Part shown: positions 57,291-64,000 of the stretch, piece by piece
Layout: each line of letters opens with the position of its first letter
How positions within the stretch are numbered: position 1 is the stretch's first letter
From: Burkholderiales bacterium
GTDB lineage: Bacteria; Pseudomonadota; Gammaproteobacteria; Burkholderiales; Burkholderiaceae_C
Assembly: GCA_016185015.1 (NCBI GenBank)
Contig: JACPOI010000016.1
Span: forward strand, 1 to 64,000
Direction: 5' to 3'
Length of the DNA: 64,000 nucleotides
The notes under the pieces: model-generated
What the model was told of the DNA's origin: nothing
Databases searched by the model: none
What the model saw: the letters and a program-made list of their open reading frames with translations, nothing else
Program-made: the position numbers and the translations under genes

Positions 57291-58322
57291 ATGAGCCCCC
57301 AGCCCTCCCGCAAAAAGACCCGCGCCACCGGCCGCGTCACCATGTCCGACGTGGCCCAGCTTGCGGGCGTGAGCCTGATGACCGTCTCGCGCGCCCTGCG
57401 TGGTGAGCGCGCAGTCGACGCCCAGCTCGTGAGCAAGGTGCAGGCCGCCGCCGACAAGCTGGGTTACACGCCCGACCCGGCCGCCCGGGCGCTGGCTTCG
57501 CAGCGCAGCCGGCATGTCGCGGTGCTGATCCCCATGCTCTCCAACGCCCTCTTCGTGGACCTGCTCGAAGCCGTGCAGCGCACCCTGCACCCGGCCGGTT
57601 ACCAGACCCTGATCGGCATCACCCACTACGACCCCATCGAGGAAGAGCAGCTCTTGCGCGAGCAGCTGCTGCACCGGCCCGCCGGCATCCTGGTCACGGG
57701 CATGGAGCGCAGCGAAGCCACCCGCACCCTGCTGCACAAGAGCGGCGTGCCCTGCGTGCACCTGATGGAGGTGGCCCAGCAGCCCGGCATCTACAGCGTC
57801 GGCCTCTCACAGGTCGACGCCGGCGCGGCCATGACGCGGCACCTGCAGGCGCGCGGCCACCGGCGCATCGCCTTTGCCGCCGCCCAGCTGGACCCGCGCA
57901 CCCTGCAGCGTCTGGCCGGCTGGCGCCAGGCCATGGCCGAGGCTGGCCTGCATGAAAGTGCGCTGGAGTGGCTGAACCCGGCCCCCTCCTCACTGGCGCT
58001 CGGTGGCCAGCTCTTCGAGCAGATCATGCGGCAGCAACCCGCGGTGGACGCCATCTTCTTCTGCAACGACGACCTGGCGCAGGGCGCCCTGCTGGCGGCC
58101 TTGCGCCTTGGCATCCGCGTGCCGCAACAGGTGGCCATCGCCGGCTTCAATGACCTGACGGGAAGCGACCAGATGCTGCCGCCGCTGACGACCGTCCGCA
58201 CGCCGCGTGCGGAGATCGGCGCGGCAGCGGCGCAGATGCTGCTGCAGCTGATGACGGGGCAGCCGGTGCCCTCGCACTCGATCGACCTGGGTTACCAGCT
58301 GATCGAGCGCGGCAGCACCTAG
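57291..58322 (+). CDS. LacI-family regulator of gluconate operon (GntR-like)
   Basis: The 343-aa repressor has HTH TMSDVAQLAGVSLMTVSRAL near residues 17-36 and hinge helix YTPDPAARALASQRS, then a periplasmic-binding-like effector domain. It most resembles the E. coli gluconate repressor GntR. ATG 57291 (MSPQPS) is chosen; the frame extends to 57231, which overlaps O2. It is divergent from the gntK operon across two matched operators, so it very likely represses that operon and itself; gluconate or 6-phosphogluconate as inducer is inference. Confidence 0.92.
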   Translation: MSPQPSRKKTRATGRVTMSDVAQLAGVSLMTVSRALRGERAVDAQLVSKVQAAADKLGYTPDPAARALASQRSRHVAVLIPMLSNALFVDLLEAVQRTLHPAGYQTLIGITHYDPIEEEQLLREQLLHRPAGILVTGMERSEATRTLLHKSGVPCVHLMEVAQQPGIYSVGLSQVDAGAAMTRHLQARGHRRIAFAAAQLDPRTLQRLAGWRQAMAEAGLHESALEWLNPAPSSLALGGQLFEQIMRQQPAVDAIFFCNDDLAQGALLAALRLGIRVPQQVAIAGFNDLTGSDQMLPPLTTVRTPRAEIGAAAAQMLLQLMTGQPVPSHSIDLGYQLIERGST

Positions 58323-59590
58323 CCCCGCTGCGGCAGCGCCGCAGCCGACACACGCACGCCGGGCGCCGTGCCCACATAGGCCTGCTGCACCACCCCGGCC
58401 ACCATGTCGGCCGTCACGGCCGACAGCGTCCAGCCCAGGTGACCGTGGCCTGTGTTGTAGAACACATTGGCGGCACGGCCGCGGCCCACGCGCGGCATCA
58501 TGTCCGGCATCATGGGGCGCAGACCGGCCCAGGGCACCACCTGGCGCGTGCTCACGCCGGGGAAACATTGCTGCACCCAGTCGATCAGCGGGCGAATCCG
58601 GTCAGCCCGGATGTCCTTGTTGTAGCCGTTGAATTCGGCGGTGCCGGCCACGCGGAAGCGGTCCAGGCCCAGGCGGCTGGTGACCAGCTTGGTCTCGTCG
58701 TCCAGCAGGCTGACCATGGGCGCTGCGGCTTGGCTCTGCGCGTCGGGCAGGTTGACCGTGATGGAGTAGCCCTTGACCGGATAGACGTTGACGCGGTCGC
58801 CCAGCTGCGCGGCAAAGCTACGACTGAGCACACCGGCGCAGACCACCACGCCGTCGAAACGGTGCGTCTGCGGCAGGCCGTCCACGCTGGCGGTGACGCA
58901 GGCACTGCGCCCGTCGCTGCTGAGTTGCTGTACGTCCTGCCCATAGAGCGTGCGCACGCCCAGGCGCTCGGCCGCGGCGGCCAGGCCCACGGTGAACTTG
59001 TGGATGTCGCCGGTGGCGTCGCTCTCGGTGTAATAGCCGCCGTAGTACTGGCCCGCCAGGGTGGGCTCGATGGCGCGCATCTCCTCGGGCGTCACCGCGC
59101 GCCGCGGTAGGCCTCCGGCGGCCAGCAGCCTGGAGACCTCGCCCGCGTGGTCGAAACCCTTCTTGTCGCGGTAGATATGCAGGATGCCGCGCTGCTTCAG
59201 GTCGAAGTCCACGCCCTCGGCCTCGGCCCAGGCAAACAGGTGCTCGCGTGCCGCCACAGCCAGCTGCGCGGTGGCGATCGTGTTCTTGCGGTAGTTCGGG
59301 ATATTGGCGATGAACTCGGCAAACCAGCCCAGCTTGTGCCAGCTGGGTTTGGGATTGACCAGCAGCGGCGCATCGCTCCTGAGCATCCACTTGAGGCCCT
59401 TGAGGATGGTGGACGGATGGTTCCAGACCTCGGCATTGGAGGCGGACAGCTGCCCGCCGTTGGCGAACGATGTTTCCATCGCCGCGTAGCGATGCTTCTC
59501 GAACAGGGTGACGGCAAAACCGCGTTTGGCCAGGGCGTAGGCAGTGGTGACGCCGGTAATACCGGCGCCAATGATGGCGATCGACTTCAT
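58319..59590 (-). CDS. dadA: D-amino-acid dehydrogenase (DadA family), glycine-riboswitch controlled
   Basis: FAD-dependent oxidative deaminase of 423 aa from ATG 59590 (MKSIAIIGAGITGVTTAYAL). FAD site GAGITG (8-13), C-terminal block VGRGRAANVFYNTGHGHLGWTL typical of DadA. The DadA enzyme oxidises D-alanine and others to keto acids and passes electrons to quinone. A tandem glycine riboswitch precedes the gene, so glycine is probably the signal and perhaps a substrate. No alanine racemase gene (dadX) adjoins. Confidence 0.92.
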   Translation of the reverse strand: MKSIAIIGAGITGVTTAYALAKRGFAVTLFEKHRYAAMETSFANGGQLSASNAEVWNHPSTILKGLKWMLRSDAPLLVNPKPSWHKLGWFAEFIANIPNYRKNTIATAQLAVAAREHLFAWAEAEGVDFDLKQRGILHIYRDKKGFDHAGEVSRLLAAGGLPRRAVTPEEMRAIEPTLAGQYYGGYYTESDATGDIHKFTVGLAAAAERLGVRTLYGQDVQQLSSDGRSACVTASVDGLPQTHRFDGVVVCAGVLSRSFAAQLGDRVNVYPVKGYSITVNLPDAQSQAAAPMVSLLDDETKLVTSRLGLDRFRVAGTAEFNGYNKDIRADRIRPLIDWVQQCFPGVSTRQVVPWAGLRPMMPDMMPRVGRGRAANVFYNTGHGHLGWTLSAVTADMVAGVVQQAYVGTAPGVRVSAAALPQRG

Positions 59591-59654
59591 GAGATCAGGC
59601 TCCAAACGTCATGGGGGTGGGGTGCGCGACACACCATGTGCCATGCACGCCCCC

Positions 59655-59838
59655 TCTGTTTGGTACCTGAGAGATTCACGCCGCCGTGTCGGCTGCGCTT
59701 GCTCCTGCGGTGTGCCGGACGACGAATCCCGGCAACTCTTCAGAGTTCAAATCACCTGATCGGTCCTTTTGCCTGAGAGTTTCCGGGGCGGTTGCTCCTT
59801 CGGCGCTGCCAGTTGCGGCAGTCTCTCCCGATCGGGTC
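59655..59838 (-). promoter_or_regulatory. Tandem glycine riboswitch
   Basis: On the minus strand two gcvT-type aptamers lie in series before dadA. Aptamer I (59838-59757): CGGGAGAGACTG, GCCGAAGGAGCAA (59804-59792), and AACTCTCAGGCAAAAGGACC (59781-59762). Aptamer II (about 59750-59655): GCAGGAGCAAGC and ATCTCTCAGGTACC. Both have the conserved GGAGCAA and CTCTCAGG cores. The linker is short, as in cooperative tandem switches. About 65 bases separate it from the ATG. Confidence 0.95.
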
Positions 59839-59903
59839 TGGCCACGTAGGGCCTGCCTGTATTCTAGCGTGATCGGTGTCGCACCGGAAAGACGCACAGC
59901 GTC

Positions 59904-60467
59904 TCAGGCCATCCAGTCCTGCGAGACGATGCTGTCGCGCCCCATGCGCTTGGCCTGCTCCAGCGCTGCCACGCACAGGTCCACCAGCGTCTCGGGGCCG
60001 GCATCGCCGGCAGGCGTGACCGCGGCCACGCCGATGCTGACGGTGACGATGCCGCCTTCGCCGCCGCTGTGCGGCATGGCCAGGGTGTTGATCAGCATGC
60101 GCACGCGCGCCGCCACCACGCGCGCGCCCACTTCGTGCACGGCCGGCAGCAGGATGGCGAACTCGTCGTCGCCGTAGCGCGCCACCACGTCGGCCGGGCG
60201 GAACACCGCGCGGCCCAGCGCAGCGGCAATCTTCTTCAGGCGGTCCGGCCCCAGGGTCGCGACGTGCGTGTCGACGTAGGCGCGGAAGTGATCGATGTCG
60301 ATGAGCAGAAGAGACAGCGGCGTCAGTTCGCGCCGGGCGCGGCCCCATTCCACTGCCAGCCGCTCGTCGAAGCCGGCCCGGCTCAGCACACCGGTCAGCT
60401 CATCCGCTCTGTCGGCGGCAGGCTGCGCCTTGTCACGCTGCTTCTGATCGTCGGACTGGGCGGACAT
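59904..60467 (-). CDS. Soluble GGDEF-domain protein (variant GDDEF)
   Basis: The 187-aa protein is a bare GGDEF domain with 25 residues in front, no sensor domain and no helices. The active-site motif is RYGDDEFAILLP: GDDEF in place of GGDEF. The I-site RPAD is in place five residues before it. The second Gly of the motif is generally important, so it may be a weak cyclase or a c-di-GMP receptor. Confidence 0.85.
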   Translation of the reverse strand: MSAQSDDQKQRDKAQPAADRADELTGVLSRAGFDERLAVEWGRARRELTPLSLLLIDIDHFRAYVDTHVATLGPDRLKKIAAALGRAVFRPADVVARYGDDEFAILLPAVHEVGARVVAARVRMLINTLAMPHSGGEGGIVTVSIGVAAVTPAGDAGPETLVDLCVAALEQAKRMGRDSIVSQDWMA

Positions 60468-60488
60468 GAGCTGACCGGGAGGCCGGAC

Positions 60489-62910
<2,422 letters not shown>

Positions 62911-62949
62911 AAAACTGATGGAAAAAGGAAGGAAGGAAGAAGAGGAAAG

Positions 62950-63897
62950 TCAAACCTCCTGCTTCAACCCCTTAGGCAAAGGAAACTTGATCGTCTCCTC
63001 AATCCCATCCATCTTCCTCACCGCCACAGCGCCCAAAGCCCTGATGCGCTCAATCACCTGCTGCACCAGGATTTCCGGCGCCGAGGCGCCGGCGGTCAGG
63101 CCCACGCGGCTACGGCCATCGAACCATTCGGGCTTCAACTCGTCGGCGCTGTCCACCATATAAGCATCGGTGCCCAGCTTCTTGGCCACTTCGCGCAGGC
63201 GGTTGCTGTTGGAACTGGTGGGGCTGCCCACCACGATGACCACGTCCACCTGCGGGCTCAGCAGCTTGACGGCGTCCTGCCGGTTCTGCGTGGCGTAGCA
63301 GATGTCCTGCTGCTTGGGTTCGCGCACTTGCGGGAACCTGGCCTTCACCGCGGCCATGATGCTGGCCGCATCGTCCACGCTCAAGGTGGTCTGCGTGACC
63401 ACGGCCAGCTTGGCCGTCTGGACCAGCTGCACGCGGGCCACATCGGCCTCGTCTTCCACCAGGTGGATGCCGGAATCGAGCTGGCCCACGGTGCCCTCCA
63501 CCTCGGGATGACCCTTGTGGCCGATCATGATGAACTCGTAGCCTTCCTTGTGCAGCTTGGCCACTTCCACGTGCACCTTGGTCACCAACGGACAGGTGGC
63601 GTCGAAGATCTGGAAACCGCGTGCCTCGGCCTCACGCTGCACGGCCTTGCTCACGCCGTGGGCCGAGAACACCAGCGTGGCGCCGGGTGGCACGTCGCTC
63701 AATTCCTCGATGAAGATCGCGCCCTTGGCCTTGAGGTCGTTGACCACATAGGTGTTGTGCACGATCTCGTGGCGCACGTAGATCGGGCGGCCGAACTTCT
63801 GCAGGGCGCGCTCGACAATCTCGATGGCGCGGTCCACGCCGGCACAAAAACCGCGCGGTTCGGCCAGGAGAATCTCTGCCTGCGTACTCATGGTCAT
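62950..63897 (-). CDS. ispH: 4-hydroxy-3-methylbut-2-enyl diphosphate reductase
   Basis: Last enzyme of the MEP isoprenoid pathway, 315 aa, [4Fe-4S]. The three cluster cysteines are in [23 protein letters not shown] and [13 protein letters not shown]; catalytic motif [20 protein letters not shown] 63897 overlaps the fkpB stop (ATGA); an alternative ATG lies at 63891. It is co-transcribed with fkpB, a standard pair. Confidence 0.96.
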   Translation of the reverse strand: MTMSTQAEILLAEPRGFCAGVDRAIEIVERALQKFGRPIYVRHEIVHNTYVVNDLKAKGAIFIEELSDVPPGATLVFSAHGVSKAVQREAEARGFQIFDATCPLVTKVHVEVAKLHKEGYEFIMIGHKGHPEVEGTVGQLDSGIHLVEDEADVARVQLVQTAKLAVVTQTTLSVDDAASIMAAVKARFPQVREPKQQDICYATQNRQDAVKLLSPQVDVVIVVGSPTSSNSNRLREVAKKLGTDAYMVDSADELKPEWFDGRSRVGLTAGASAPEILVQQVIERIRALGAVAVRKMDGIEETIKFPLPKGLKQEV

Positions 63898-64000
63898 AGC
63901 ACCCCGATCAGTTGAACTTCAAAGCTCACCGGCTGGCCTGCCAGCGGGTGGTTGAAGTCGAACAATACAGCCTCTTCGCCCAGCTGGCACACCACGCCGC
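63894..64000 (-). CDS. fkpB: FkpB/SlpA-type peptidyl-prolyl isomerase, 3' end only
   Basis: The last 35 residues are in view (…[20 protein letters not shown] then VL, stop 63894-63896). FDFNHPLAG is the diagnostic motif of the SlpA/SlyD FKBP branch. The start lies outside the window. Confidence 0.9.
   Translation of the reverse strand, partial: GVVCQLGEEAVLFDFNHPLAGQPVSFEVQLIGVL

Overview
This is a GC-rich (roughly two-thirds G+C by eye) chromosomal segment of a beta-proteobacterium, most likely Burkholderiales, family Comamonadaceae. The evidence is the gene order ribF-ileS-lspA, the long-form trpS, Bug/TctC and TRAP-type transporters, tctBAC and edd-eda-gntK layouts, and serS/ispH/fkpB of the type found in Acidovorax/Hydrogenophaga/Rhodoferax relatives. 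The family assignment is inference from gene content, not a computed phylogeny.

Bases 1-6850 are accessory DNA with lower GC: a metal-resistance patch and mobile-element debris. It holds the 3' part of a CzcS/CusS-like sensor kinase, a P1B-4-type metal ATPase (SPC motif, His-rich N terminus), an isolated FlgB-like rod protein, a CzcE-like periplasmic protein, then a decayed mercury operon (merT stub, intact-looking mer promoter with the 19-bp spacer, merR lacking its start codon and frameshifted) ending in a Tn21-type terminal inverted repeat. Two HNH endonuclease paralogues follow; the upstream one has lost its C-terminal zinc/catalytic part.

From 7026 on the window is mostly core genome. 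The order is ribF-ileS-lspA and ubiB; a solitary flagellin gene whose variable region is a collagenase-like gluzincin protease (flagellinolysin); a quinone oxidoreductase, a DMT exporter, and a PAS sensor kinase flanked by two orphan substrate-binding proteins (LivK-like and PstS); an SDR, a second DMT exporter, gamma-glutamyltransferase and a tctB-tctA-tctC transporter whose tctC carries a late nonsense codon; a GspE/PilB-type ATPase with a spermidine-synthase-like methyltransferase; DNA-repair and TatD genes; a trypsin-like protease followed by moxR-DUF58-VWA; a Spy-like protein; lolD/lolC; recJ; a membrane diguanylate cyclase; PHP phosphatase-DMT-YciO-M50 protease-trpS; tRNA-Ser(CGA); GPx-cupin; a full gluconate/Entner-Doudoroff locus (eda, edd, TRAP P/M/Q, gntK, divergent LacI-type regulator with two operator palindromes); a DadA-type oxidase behind a tandem glycine riboswitch; and GGDEF, peroxiredoxin, serS, ispH and the end of fkpB.

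Two things stand out. One is the protease-flagellin at 13312-15009, which would make the flagellar filament an enzyme. The other is a family of three intergenic elements of about 470-515 bp (31872-32339, 40819-41296, 62395-62910) built from nested inverted repeats: GC-rich outer arms that are themselves hairpins, then shared inner motifs. I do not recognise this family. In each case it lies just upstream of a minus-strand gene.
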